The notes below the pieces were generated by a model that searched no databases, was not told where the DNA came from, and saw only the letters and a list, made by a program, of their open reading frames with translations. Below are positions 25,543 through 33,938 of a stretch of 64,000 nucleotides of DNA, piece by piece. Where the stretch lies: assembly GCF_042667405.1 (NCBI RefSeq), contig NZ_JBHVAL010000001.1, positions 1 to 64,000 of the forward strand. Direction: 5' to 3'. Origin of the DNA: Arthrobacter sp042667405. GTDB lineage: Bacteria > Actinomycetota > Actinomycetes > Actinomycetales > Micrococcaceae. Within the stretch, counting starts at the first letter, position 1; every line of letters begins with the position of its first letter. The position numbers and the translations under genes are program-made.

Positions 25543-26255
25543 TGACACGTGAATTCTTTGGCCCCGAGACCGTCGCACGCCCCGGCAAGCCCCTGGTGAT
25601 CGCGATCGACGGCCCTTCAGGCTCCGGCAAATCGAGTGTCAGCAAGGAAGTGGCCCGACGCTTGAAGCTGGCCTACCTGGACACGGGCGCCATGTACCGC
25701 GCCCTGACGTGGTACTGCCTCAAGACGGGAGTGGATCTCCACGACGGTGCCGCCGTAGAGCACGCTTCCAAGACCATCCCCTTGGAAGTAAGCACCAGCG
25801 CCGCCAAGGAATACGTGGCCGTGGACGGAACGGACATCACGGACGAGATCCGGGAGCCCCTCATTTCGTCGTCCGTCAGTGCCGTAGCAACCACCCTTGG
25901 AGCACGCACCGAACTGATCCGCCGCCAGCGCGAGCTGATTGACCAGCACCACCACCGCATGGTGGTCGAAGGACGCGACATCACCACCGTCGTCGCGCCC
26001 AATGCCGAGGTCCGCATGCTCCTGACCGCCAGTGAGGAAGCCAGGCTCCGGCGTCGTGGCATTCAGTTGGGCGGCACGCAGAGCAAGGAACAGCTTGCTG
26101 CCCAGGTGATCCAGCGCGACGCCAAGGACTCCACGGTGGTGAACTTCACCCAGGCCGCCGACGGCGTGGTGACGCTCGATTCCTCGGACCTCGACTTCGA
26201 GGAAACCGTGGACACCGCACTGGCTATTGTCAGCAAGGTCATCTATGGCGACTGA
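25542..26255 (+). CDS. cmk: Cytidylate kinase
   Basis: The 237-aa enzyme phosphorylates CMP/dCMP. It shows the P-loop IDGPSGSGKSS near residues 22-32, the CMP-binding YLDTGAMYRALT and the R-rich lid REGRDITTVV-like region (VVEGRDITTVVAPNA). ATG 25542 overlaps the tyrA stop (taATGa), which fixes the start. The gene precedes plsC and der as in many bacteria, and overlaps plsC by 11 bp. Confidence 0.95.
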   Translation: MTREFFGPETVARPGKPLVIAIDGPSGSGKSSVSKEVARRLKLAYLDTGAMYRALTWYCLKTGVDLHDGAAVEHASKTIPLEVSTSAAKEYVAVDGTDITDEIREPLISSSVSAVATTLGARTELIRRQRELIDQHHHRMVVEGRDITTVVAPNAEVRMLLTASEEARLRRRGIQLGGTQSKEQLAAQVIQRDAKDSTVVNFTQAADGVVTLDSSDLDFEETVDTALAIVSKVIYGD

Positions 26256-26979
26256 AACCCAGCTGCCGGCCGCATGGACGCGCCTGTGGAGCCGCCCGGT
26301 GGGGTGGATCCTGGACCACGTCCTCTACCGGACCGTGGTGTCGGGCAGGAGCAATGTTCCCGCCGCCGGGCCCGTTGTTTTCGCCGCGAACCACATCAGT
26401 TTCCTGGACGGGCCGGTGATGTTCGGCGCCGCGCCGCGGCCCATGCACATACTGGTCAAGAAGGAGATGTTCACGGGCTTCCTGGGCAAGGTCCTCACGG
26501 GCTCGGGACAGATTCCGGTGGACCGGACCGGTGACCGCACCGCACTGCACATCGGCAAGCAATTGCTCGACGACGGCCGTTGCGTCGGGATTCTTCCTGA
26601 AGGAACCCGGGGGAGCGGTGTCGCCGAAAGCATCAGCAACGGGGTTGCCTGGCTCGCCATCAACTCCGGAGCCACAGTCATTCCGGTCGCCATCCTCGGA
26701 ACCCGCCAGGGTGACGAGCACCGCGACCATATCCCCAAACTGCGCCGCAAGCTCCATGTGAGCTTCGGTGAACCCATCACGGTGAAGCGCCGGAAGGGCG
26801 AACCGGGGCGTGTTTCAATGGACAGGGCGGCCGCGGAAATCCGCGAAGCCCTCGCCGGACACGTCCAGGACGCCATCCGGGCCACGGGCCAGGGCCTACC
26901 CGCGGAGCCTGTGCCCGCGACACCCGCCCGGCAGCACCGCCCATCAGAAGTAGCCGGGACGCCGGCAGACCACCACTAA
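26245..26979 (+). CDS. plsC: 1-acyl-sn-glycerol-3-phosphate acyltransferase-like protein
   Basis: The 244-aa protein of the LPLAT/AGPAT family acylates lysophosphatidate at the membrane. Block I is NHISFLD at 49-55 (the usual NHx4D spacing), block II GQIPVDRTGDR near 88-98, block III PEGTR at 118-122 and block IV VIPVAILGT. The C-terminal 30 residues are a Pro/Ala/His-rich tail. The start overlaps cmk. Confidence 0.88.
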   Translation: MATETQLPAAWTRLWSRPVGWILDHVLYRTVVSGRSNVPAAGPVVFAANHISFLDGPVMFGAAPRPMHILVKKEMFTGFLGKVLTGSGQIPVDRTGDRTALHIGKQLLDDGRCVGILPEGTRGSGVAESISNGVAWLAINSGATVIPVAILGTRQGDEHRDHIPKLRRKLHVSFGEPITVKRRKGEPGRVSMDRAAAEIREALAGHVQDAIRATGQGLPAEPVPATPARQHRPSEVAGTPADHH

Positions 26980-26989
26980 GGAAAGTGCA

Positions 26990-28540
26990 ATGAGCGATAC
27001 GACTCAAAAATCCGGCCTCCACGGAGCCGGCGACGACGAATACACGCCCACCGGCACCGACCAGGTGGCTGAAAACCTGGCTGCCTTGGACGACGACGAG
27101 GCGGAGCTGCGTGCTGCCACCCTCCGGGCCGGCCTGGACGATTACGAACTCGACGACGAAGACGCCGCCCTCCTCAGCGGTGAGTACGGCGACGAAGGCG
27201 AGGAAGGTCCCCTCAAGCTGGATCCCGTCCTGGCCATCATCGGGCGCCCGAATGTGGGCAAATCCACCTTGGTCAACCGCATCCTGGGCCGCCGCGAAGC
27301 CGTCGTGGAAGATACCCCGGGCGTTACCCGCGACCGCGTCATGTACTCGGCCCGCTGGAACGGCCGTAACTTCACCCTGGTGGACACCGGGGGATGGGAA
27401 CACGACGCCAAGGGCATCCACGCCCGGGTAGCAGAACAGGCTGAAATGGCCGTTGAGCTCGCCGACGCCGTTCTCTTCGTGGTGGACTCTGCCGTTGGTG
27501 CTACTGCCACTGACGAAGGCGTCATGAAGATGCTCCGCAAGAGCAAGAAGCCGGTCATCATGGTCGCCAACAAAGTCGACGACTTTGCGCAGGAAGCAGA
27601 TTCCGCTGCGTTGTGGGGGCTGGGCTTCGGCGAACCGTACCCGGTATCGGCGCTCCACGGCCGTGGCGTTGCAGACCTCCTCGACCACGTCATGGACACC
27701 CTTCCCGAGTACTCCCTCGTTGAAGGCGTGGAGCGCTCAGGCGGTCCGCGCAGAATCGCCTTGATCGGACGACCGAACGTTGGCAAGTCCTCGTTGCTGA
27801 ACAAGCTCGCCGGATCCGAACGCGTTGTCGTGGACCCGCTGGCCGGCACCACGCGCGATCCCGTAGACGAGTTCATCGAACTCGGCGGGCGCACCTGGCG
27901 CTTCGTGGACACCGCCGGTATCCGCCGCCGCCAGCACATGGCACAGGGTGCCGACTTCTACGCATCCTTGCGTACGCAAGCCGCGCTCGAAAAGGCGGAG
28001 GTCGCCGTCGTCCTTCTTGCCGTCGACGAAGTCCTCAGCGAGCAGGACGTCCGCATCCTCCAGTTGGCCATTGAGTCCGGCCGAGCACTCGTGCTCGCGT
28101 TCAACAAGTGGGACCTGCTGGACGACGAACGCCGCCGGTACCTCGAGCGCGAAATCGAGCAGGACCTGGCCCACGTCGAGTGGGCACCGCGCGTGAACAT
28201 CTCGGCCAAGACCGGTTGGCACAAGGACCGCCTGGTCCCTGCCCTGGACACTGCCCTGGAAAGTTGGGACCGACGCATCCCCACGGGACGTCTCAACGCG
28301 TTCCTGGGTGAACTGGTGGCAGCCCACCCGCACCCCGTCCGTGGTGGAAAGCAGCCGCGCATCCTCTTCGGCACCCAGGCATCGAGCCGTCCGCCGAAGT
28401 TCGTGCTGTTCACCACCGGATTCCTGGACCCGGGATACCGTCGCTTCATCACCCGCCGCCTCCGCGAAACGTTCGGCTTTGAGGGCACGCCCATCGAAGT
28501 CAGCATGCGCGTACGCGAGAAGCGGGGCAAGAAGCGCTAA
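26990..28540 (+). CDS. der: Ribosome-assembly GTPase Der (EngA)
   Basis: The 516-aa double GTPase acts in 50S subunit maturation. An acidic N-terminal extension of about 78 residues (many Asp/Glu) precedes GTPase 1 (IIGRPNVGKST from about 83, VDTGGWE, NKVD) and GTPase 2 (IGRPNVGKSS from about 259, NKWD), then the KH-like domain ending in basic KRGKKR. The extension is longer than in E. coli Der. It is the last gene of the block that began with parA. Confidence 0.95.
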   Translation: MSDTTQKSGLHGAGDDEYTPTGTDQVAENLAALDDDEAELRAATLRAGLDDYELDDEDAALLSGEYGDEGEEGPLKLDPVLAIIGRPNVGKSTLVNRILGRREAVVEDTPGVTRDRVMYSARWNGRNFTLVDTGGWEHDAKGIHARVAEQAEMAVELADAVLFVVDSAVGATATDEGVMKMLRKSKKPVIMVANKVDDFAQEADSAALWGLGFGEPYPVSALHGRGVADLLDHVMDTLPEYSLVEGVERSGGPRRIALIGRPNVGKSSLLNKLAGSERVVVDPLAGTTRDPVDEFIELGGRTWRFVDTAGIRRRQHMAQGADFYASLRTQAALEKAEVAVVLLAVDEVLSEQDVRILQLAIESGRALVLAFNKWDLLDDERRRYLEREIEQDLAHVEWAPRVNISAKTGWHKDRLVPALDTALESWDRRIPTGRLNAFLGELVAAHPHPVRGGKQPRILFGTQASSRPPKFVLFTTGFLDPGYRRFITRRLRETFGFEGTPIEVSMRVREKRGKKR

Positions 28541-28681
28541 GTGAGACGCGCATCACAGCCCACTTTGGCTGTGGTGGCGTCTTCGACCTCCAACTTCGTG
28601 TAAGCTTTTGGAGGTGGTTCGGCCGGACTGCTTAGGTGGGACTCTTCGGAGGAAAACCTGGGCGGAGAACGGTGGAACCAG

Positions 28682-28758
<77 letters not shown>

Positions 28759-28759
28759 T

Positions 28760-28800
28760 AAAGGCCGGAATTACGTGGAAACACGTGATTCCGGCCTTTG
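28760..28800 (+). terminator. tRNA-Pro terminator
   Basis: A long hairpin starts one base after the tRNA CCA: aaaggccggaat (28760-28771) pairs with attccggccttt (28788-28799), with an inner acgtg-gaaa-cacgt stem-loop. Confidence 0.85.
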
Positions 28801-28875
28801 GTCGTTAAAGTCCCGGGCCTGTTCGGCGAGCCCCGCGGGCAGGGCGGGACTTGCGCGAACAGGCCCGCGGGGTGG

Positions 28876-29322
28876 CTAGACCTTCTGGAGCGCCCCGAGT
28901 GCCCTCACCAAGGGCTCAAGTTCGGGGACGGCCTCGGCAGCCTCCAGGGCTGCGGCCAGGGTTTCATCATGGACGGGCTTGGCGGCCTCCAGGAGCTTTT
29001 GCCCGGCGGACGTCAGCTCCGTGTAGATCCCGCGCCGGTCATCGGCGCACAGAATGCGGGTCAGCAAACCGCGATCTTCCAGTCGGTTGACCAGGCGGGT
29101 GGTAGCGCTGCTGGAGAGGGCGGTGGCGCGGGCCAATTGCTGCATCCGCATGTGCCAACCATCCTGACGGCTCAAGGCATCCAGGACGGTGTACTCCACG
29201 ACCGAGAGCTCATTGGAGGACTGGAGCGCCCTCTCCAGTTCTGCCTCGATGCTCCCGTGCAGGGCAGCAAGGGTACGCCAGCCCTGTGCCCGTACTTCTA
29301 CGGCGTCATCCTTGATGCCCAT
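28876..29322 (-). CDS. MarR-family transcriptional regulator
   Basis: The 148-aa protein has the MarR winged helix (MQQLARATALSSSATTRLVNRLEDRGLLTR, in parts, about residues 55-85) and the wing residues DDRRG. ATG 29322 has ggag about 10 bp upstream; a longer frame to 29403 would cover the operator region and is rejected. It is divergent from an MFS exporter, the classical layout for a drug- or aromatic-responsive repressor of its own efflux pump. Confidence 0.9.
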   Translation of the reverse strand: MGIKDDAVEVRAQGWRTLAALHGSIEAELERALQSSNELSVVEYTVLDALSRQDGWHMRMQQLARATALSSSATTRLVNRLEDRGLLTRILCADDRRGIYTELTSAGQKLLEAAKPVHDETLAAALEAAEAVPELEPLVRALGALQKV

Positions 29323-29370
29323 GTCTGTTGTGCTCCTGCCTTGATTGAGTCGATCGCGGCGCATCCAAAA

Positions 29371-29428
29371 GTAGTTGCTTGCGCAAGTATCTAGCGTGTG
29401 CAACTATATATAGAGCGTCTGCAACTAT
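29371..29428. promoter_or_regulatory. compound operator/promoter between marR and MFS gene
   Basis: This AT-rich part of the divergent gap holds a perfect 10-bp palindrome cttgcgcaag (29378-29387), a 15-bp direct repeat agcgtgtgcaactat / agcgtctgcaactat (29393-29407 and 29414-29428, one mismatch), and gtagttgc (29371-29378), an inverted near-copy of the gcaactat half. TATATA (29405-29410) and TATTAT (29426-29431) are possible -10 elements inside the repeats. Confidence 0.6.
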
Positions 29429-29493
29429 TATTCTACGGTTCCCGGCGGCGCACTTCCACTTCCCAGGGGAACCACCCTATGAAGGAGTTCCAT

Positions 29494-30702
29494 ATGCCCG
29501 CAGGGTTGATTGCCCTTGCCCTCGGCGGATTCGGTATCGGACTGACCGAATTCGTGATCATGGGCCTCTTGCCGGAAGTTGCCGCCGACTTCCAGGTCAG
29601 CGAGGCTTCGGCCGGTTGGTTCATCTCCGGCTACGCCCTCAGCGTTACGGTTGGCGCCCTCCTGGTGACCGCCGCCGTGACCCGGCTTCCACGCAAGCCC
29701 GTACTCATGGGCTTGCTCGTATTGTTCATTGCAGGCAATTTCCTCTCGGCAATAGCCGACTCCTACACGGCCATGCTGATCGGACGCATCGTCGCCGCAC
29801 TGTGCCACGGCGCCTTCTTCGGCATTGGCTCTGTGGTCGCGGCAAGCCTTGTGCCTGCGCATAAAAAGGCAGGCGCCATCGCGATCATGTTCACTGGCCT
29901 GACGGCGGCCAATGTGCTGGGCGTTCCCTTCGGAACCCTGCTGGGCCAGAACTTCGGCTGGCGCTCAACCTTCTGGGCCATTACAGCAATTGGCGTTGTG
30001 GCACTGCTCGGTATCGCACTCATGGTCCCGAAGGCCAGCACCGGGCCCACCAAGGGCCTCCGCAGCGAACTGGGCGCTTTTGCATCCGGTCAGGTGTGGC
30101 TTTCCATCGTCGTGACCATCCTTGGCTTTGGCGGCATGTTTGGAGCGTTCACCTACATCGCGTTCACCCTCACCGAAGTCTCCGGATTTGAGTCCAGTGC
30201 GGTGCCGTGGCTGCTGGTGCTCTTCGGTGGAGGCCTCTTCGCGGGAAACTTCCTGGGTGGCAAAGCCGCTGACAAGGCACTGGATAAGTCCCTGATCCTC
30301 ATTCTTGCCGGACTTGCGGTGGTCCTGGTCTTCTTCGCCCTGACGGCCTCCAGCAGCATTGCCACGTTGGTCTCCCTGGCGCTGATGGGCGGCTTCGGCT
30401 TTGCCACAGTTCCGGGCCTTCAGATGAGGGTCATGCATTTTGCTTCAACGGCGCCCACGCTGGCATCGGGTGCGAACATCGGAGCGTTCAATCTCGGCAA
30501 CGCGCTGGGGGCCTGGCTTGGCGGCGTGACCATTTCGGCCGGTCTCGGCTACACCTCGCCCATCTGGGCCGGCGCCGGCATCACTGTCGCCGCCCTCGTG
30601 GTCATGCTGGCGGCCGCAGCAGCAGCCAAGCGCGGGGGAGCGGTTGCAGCCGCGGTAACTTCCGACGTCGAACGCGAACCCCACGGGGCAACGGTCGCCT
30701 GA
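29494..30702 (+). CDS. MFS transporter, DHA1-type efflux pump
   Basis: The 402-aa membrane protein has 12 predicted hydrophobic segments. It starts MPAGLIALALGGFGIGLTEF, a signature of the AraJ/CmlA-like DHA1 exporters, and shows a motif A-like RLPRKPVLM loop after the second segment and RIVAALCHGAFFGIG. ATG 29494 is preferred over ATG 29479 because aaggag lies 6 bp upstream. Control by the divergent MarR protein is likely. The substrate is unknown. Confidence 0.9.
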   Translation: MPAGLIALALGGFGIGLTEFVIMGLLPEVAADFQVSEASAGWFISGYALSVTVGALLVTAAVTRLPRKPVLMGLLVLFIAGNFLSAIADSYTAMLIGRIVAALCHGAFFGIGSVVAASLVPAHKKAGAIAIMFTGLTAANVLGVPFGTLLGQNFGWRSTFWAITAIGVVALLGIALMVPKASTGPTKGLRSELGAFASGQVWLSIVVTILGFGGMFGAFTYIAFTLTEVSGFESSAVPWLLVLFGGGLFAGNFLGGKAADKALDKSLILILAGLAVVLVFFALTASSSIATLVSLALMGGFGFATVPGLQMRVMHFASTAPTLASGANIGAFNLGNALGAWLGGVTISAGLGYTSPIWAGAGITVAALVVMLAAAAAAKRGGAVAAAVTSDVEREPHGATVA

Positions 30703-30721
30703 TCCGGCAAGGATGACAGAA

Positions 30722-30756
30722 AGAAGCCCGTCACGGATTATCCGTGGCGGGCTTCT
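30722..30756. terminator. terminator between MFS gene and membrane-protein gene
   Basis: A 16-bp inverted repeat with one G-U pair (agaagcccgtcacgga / tccgtggcgggcttct) and a 3-base loop lies between two convergent genes. Confidence 0.85.
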
Positions 30757-30763
30757 GCGCGTC

Positions 30764-31345
30764 CTATACGTTGGGCGCCGGGTTTTGCGCTCCGTGTTCT
30801 GCGTCCCGGTCGGCCTTGGCTCGTGCGTTTCCGGCCTGCTTCAGCGCTTTCATCTGTTTGCCCCGATGCCTCCAAAGGGCCCACAGCACGGTGACTGTCA
30901 CAAACAGGACCGCAGCGGCAATGGCGGAAACAGCGGTCCATGTGGTGAAGAATCCTGCGTCCACGCTGAGGGTCCGCTGGCCGGCATGGGCTGACTCCGA
31001 AGAGCCGAACACGATGCCGGCGGTGAGGAGGTTGGGTGTGGCGATCGCAACCGCCACAAGTACGATGGCAATTCTCCATGGCCAGCGAAGTGCCTTCCTG
31101 GTGGCTTGCCATGCGACAAGCAATGGAATGAACGTAAACACAAAGCCGTAAAACATGCCCACCAGGACGCTGGCACCAAGATCACGACGGATTTGTCCCG
31201 CGATGACATCGGACCACCAGCGGGGAAGAATTGCCGCCAAAATGAAGTAGGCGGCCAATGCTACAAGCAAAGCCACACCGCCAAGGATTATTTTGACGCC
31301 CCAATTGCCCTTTTTCCCAGCTGGTACTTGTGCTTGTTCAGTCAT
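30764..31345 (-). CDS. hypothetical membrane protein
   Basis: The 193-aa protein has four hydrophobic segments (about residues 18-40, 60-80, 90-110 and 133-157), a basic N-terminus and a polar Ala/Arg/Lys-rich C-terminus. No catalytic motif is visible and I do not recognise the family. It is divergent from gcvH and probably monocistronic. Confidence 0.75.
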   Translation of the reverse strand: MTEQAQVPAGKKGNWGVKIILGGVALLVALAAYFILAAILPRWWSDVIAGQIRRDLGASVLVGMFYGFVFTFIPLLVAWQATRKALRWPWRIAIVLVAVAIATPNLLTAGIVFGSSESAHAGQRTLSVDAGFFTTWTAVSAIAAAVLFVTVTVLWALWRHRGKQMKALKQAGNARAKADRDAEHGAQNPAPNV

Positions 31346-31391
31346 GGGTCAATCATGGCAGAGACCCCCTCGGGCGCAGGGGAAATGTGCC

Positions 31392-31397
31392 TATACT
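31392..31397 (+). promoter_or_regulatory. candidate -10 box of gcvH
   Basis: TATACT is a strong -10 match in the 117-bp gap before gcvH. No good -35 is visible 16-18 bp upstream, so activation or an extended -10 would be needed. A glycine riboswitch was looked for here and not seen. Confidence 0.4.
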
Positions 31398-31462
31398 TTC
31401 AGCGGTGGCCAGCTAAGCAGGTCGCCGTCGAGGTTCGTCATTGTCCCGATGAAAGGCCACCC

Positions 31463-31849
31463 GTGAGCAATATTCCAGAAGAACTTTCCTACACCGCAGA
31501 GCACGAGTGGGTCACCGCTCCGGATGCCGATGGCGTTGTGCGGATTGGCATCACCGATTTCGCGCAGGACGCGTTGGGTGATGTGGTGTACGCGCAGATG
31601 CCGGAGCCGGGGACCAAAGTCACCGGCAATGAGGTTGTCGGGGAAGTCGAATCCACCAAGAGCGTTAGTGATATCTACGCTCCGGTTACCGGCGAGGTCA
31701 TCAATCGCAATGATGCCTTGGATACCGATCCCGCTCTGATTAACTCGGACCCGTATGGCGAAGGCTGGCTTATTGAAGTAAAGCTTGCAGAACCTGACGC
31801 TGTGGATTCCCTGCTCAGTGCATCGGAGTACGAACAACAGGTAGGCTAA
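31463..31849 (+). CDS. gcvH: Glycine cleavage system H protein
   Basis: The 128-aa lipoyl carrier shuttles the methylamine group between the P and T proteins. The lipoylated lysine is K66 in EVESTKSVSD, and the SYTAEHEWV start and GWLIEVKL end are typical. GTG 31463 was chosen because it gives the standard length. The other gcv genes are not in the window; gcvH stands upstream of garA as in mycobacteria (Rv1826). Confidence 0.95.
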   Translation: MSNIPEELSYTAEHEWVTAPDADGVVRIGITDFAQDALGDVVYAQMPEPGTKVTGNEVVGEVESTKSVSDIYAPVTGEVINRNDALDTDPALINSDPYGEGWLIEVKLAEPDAVDSLLSASEYEQQVG

Positions 31850-31987
31850 AGTTATCTGGCCCGCCAGGCTGTTTTCCCATTACCGGGAAAGTGGGCGGGC
31901 GGGCCGGCAACCGATTTGCCCGGCGGTACCGGGATGCGGAAGTGGCTGGCAGGGTTTGGGACTGCCGGCGGATGAGGAGGAAATTCC

Positions 31988-32464
31988 ATGGTTGGCGGCG
32001 ACAAGAACCAAGCCAATGTCGGGAACGGTGCGGAGGAACAGCCGACGTCGGAGACCACCTCGATCAGCATCACGCCAACATGGGACGAGCCAAGCATTGC
32101 CCCCAAGTTGGCTCCTGAAGAGCGTGCATCCGTGGACGCACTCCCGCCGAACTCGGCTCTGCTCATTGCGCACAGCGGACCCAACGCCGGAGCCCGCTTC
32201 CTGCTCGATGCGGACACCACCACTGCAGGCCGGCACCCTGACGCGGACATCTTCCTTGACGACGTCACGGTCTCCCGCAAGCACGTGCAGTTCATTCGCA
32301 CGGCCTCGGGTTTCGAACTCGTGGACATGGGCAGTCTCAACGGAACGTACGTCAACCACGACCGCGTCGACCGCGTACAACTCAAGAGCGGCAACGAGGT
32401 TCAGATCGGCAAGTTCCGGTTGACCTACTACATCAGCCCTGTCCGCCCAGCAGGCCAAGTCTGA
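31988..32464 (+). CDS. garA: GarA/OdhI-type FHA regulator of 2-oxoglutarate metabolism
   Basis: The 158-aa protein has an N-terminal phosphorylation motif with Thr23-Thr24 in SETTS (ETTSV in mycobacteria) and a C-terminal FHA domain with GRHPDADI, SRKHVQF and SLNGTYVN. In relatives the unphosphorylated form binds and inhibits 2-oxoglutarate dehydrogenase, and phosphorylation by Ser/Thr kinases (PknB/PknG) causes intramolecular closure and release. ATG 31988 has gaggagg upstream. It is followed by ftsR at 14 bp. Confidence 0.93.
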   Translation: MVGGDKNQANVGNGAEEQPTSETTSISITPTWDEPSIAPKLAPEERASVDALPPNSALLIAHSGPNAGARFLLDADTTTAGRHPDADIFLDDVTVSRKHVQFIRTASGFELVDMGSLNGTYVNHDRVDRVQLKSGNEVQIGKFRLTYYISPVRPAGQV

Positions 32465-32478
32465 CGGGGAAGCTGCCT

Positions 32479-33201
32479 GTGGCTATCGCCCAGCCGGACC
32501 GTCGCGGACCGCAGGTCCTGAACATCGGGGAAGTCCTCGCGCAGCTCAGTGATGACTTCCCTGGGATGACTGCGTCCAAAATCCGTTTCCTCGAGGAAAA
32601 AGGACTCATCAATCCGAAGAGGACCCCTGCCGGTTACAGGCAGTACGCGGACAGCGACGTGGAGCGCCTCCGGTTCGTGCTCGCCCTCCAGCGTGACCAG
32701 TACCTGCCCCTGAAGGTGATTAAGGACTACCTTGACGCGATTGACCGGGGCGAACGCCCGGAGAACCTTCCACCGGGTGTCACCGTCTCCCCGAGGGTGG
32801 TTTCCGCGGAAATGGCGGCAGAAGTGCAGGGGCGTGCGCGTGCCCTCACGGAGGAACAGCTGCGTGCGGAATCGGGTGCCAGTGTGCCGCTGCTGGAATC
32901 GCTCCTGAGTTTTGGACTGATCTCCCACGTCGGCGGCAAGTTTGATGAACATGCGCTGCAAGTGGCAAGGGCTTGTGTCCAGTTGGAAGGTCACGGCTTG
33001 GAGCCCCGGCACCTTCGTCCTTTCCAAGCTGCGGCCGAACGGGAATTCGGCTTGGTGGAAAGGGCGGTCGCGCCTTTGACGTCCCGGCGTGATGCAGCAT
33101 CGCAGGCCCGGGCTGCCGAGGCCGCGCGCGAGATCAGCGATCTATGCCTTACCCTGCACCGGGCCCTGGTCCATGACCGAATCTCGCGGATGGACAGCTG
33201 A
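32479..33201 (+). CDS. ftsR: MerR-family regulator FtsR (Rv1828-like)
   Basis: The 240-aa protein has an N-terminal MerR winged HTH (SKIRFLEEKGLINPKRTPAGYRQY, in parts, about 33-57) and a long C-terminal effector-like domain without the metal-binding cysteines of metal-sensing MerR proteins. The Corynebacterium relative FtsR regulates ftsZ and division. GTG 32479 lies 14 bp after garA; the stop overlaps the next start by one base (tgATGa). Confidence 0.88.
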   Translation: MAIAQPDRRGPQVLNIGEVLAQLSDDFPGMTASKIRFLEEKGLINPKRTPAGYRQYADSDVERLRFVLALQRDQYLPLKVIKDYLDAIDRGERPENLPPGVTVSPRVVSAEMAAEVQGRARALTEEQLRAESGASVPLLESLLSFGLISHVGGKFDEHALQVARACVQLEGHGLEPRHLRPFQAAAEREFGLVERAVAPLTSRRDAASQARAAEAAREISDLCLTLHRALVHDRISRMDS

Positions 33202-33704
33202 TGATAGAAGTTGAAATCGTCGGAGTGCGGATTGAACTTCCCTCGAACCAACCCCTGGTGCTTCTCCGCGAGCTTAATGGTGAGCGGCATGTTCCGATCT
33301 GGATCGGCACTCCCGAAGCAAGTGCCATTGCTCTTGCCCAGCAGGGCGTGGTTCCGCCAAGGCCCATGACGCACGATCTCCTGATCGATGTCGTGGAATC
33401 CCTTGGCCACTCCATCATCAGCGTGAACATCGTGGCCGTAGAGGACAACATTTTCTATGGTCAGCTCCAGTTCGACGACGGCACGGTAGTCAGCTCGCGG
33501 GCTTCGGATGCGCTTGCCTTGGCTTTGCGGGCGAAGTGCCGTATTTGGTGCGCCGACGCCGTAATGGAAGAGGCGGGCGTCCGGATCACAGAACATGATG
33601 AAGGTGAAGACTCCGAGCCCGACCCCACGGTGGATGAAGAGCGTGAGATGCGCCGGTTCCGCGAGTTCCTCGATGACGTGGAACCTGAAGATTTTGAAGG
33701 TTGA
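33201..33704 (+). CDS. Bifunctional nuclease family protein (DUF151)
   Basis: The 167-aa protein has the DUF151 fold: VEIVGVRIELPSNQP start, LPIWIG-like VPIWIGTPEASAIA and the S-RASDALALALR motif near residues 99-108. Some family members have DNase/RNase activity in plants; a bacterial role is unsettled. The acidic C-terminus (EGEDSEPDPTVDEE) is disordered. It corresponds by position to Rv1829. Confidence 0.88.
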   Translation: MIEVEIVGVRIELPSNQPLVLLRELNGERHVPIWIGTPEASAIALAQQGVVPPRPMTHDLLIDVVESLGHSIISVNIVAVEDNIFYGQLQFDDGTVVSSRASDALALALRAKCRIWCADAVMEEAGVRITEHDEGEDSEPDPTVDEEREMRRFREFLDDVEPEDFEG

Positions 33705-33707
33705 GAC

Positions 33708-33739
33708 ACCCTCAACCTAAAGTTGAGGGTGAAACTTTC
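33708..33739. promoter_or_regulatory. MerR-like dyad followed by gaaactttc
   Basis: A perfect 9-bp inverted repeat accctcaac-ctaaa-gttgagggt (33708-33730) begins 4 bases after the DUF151 stop and is followed by gaaactttc. It has no T run, so it is a poor terminator. The CCTCAAC...GTTGAGG arms resemble MerR-family operators such as the SoxR box. The remaining gap to 33938 shows no other clear structure. Confidence 0.5.
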
Positions 33740-33938
33740 GACACGACAGGATTTTGGGGCCGGGGTCTTTGACCTCGGCCCTTCACGGGCCTAACGTCGA
33801 AGTATCAAGTTCCCGTTGCATACACTGCCCGCGCAAGTCACACTGGAAAGTGCCGACTTGCGGGAATTACACTGCTGCATTTTGCCGTTGTATCAGAGTG
33901 TGCACCGTCCCCAAGGGAGCTGACAACAAGGAGGTCAC

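Noticed and set aside
31346..31462. Possible glycine riboswitch before gcvH
   Set aside because: The gap is short and lacks the conserved glycine-aptamer cores.
33695..33713. 19-bp word shared exactly with 52176-52194
   Set aside because: One copy spans the end of the DUF151 gene and the other is inside the lipoprotein gene on the opposite strand; contexts differ and flanks do not match, so chance is likely.
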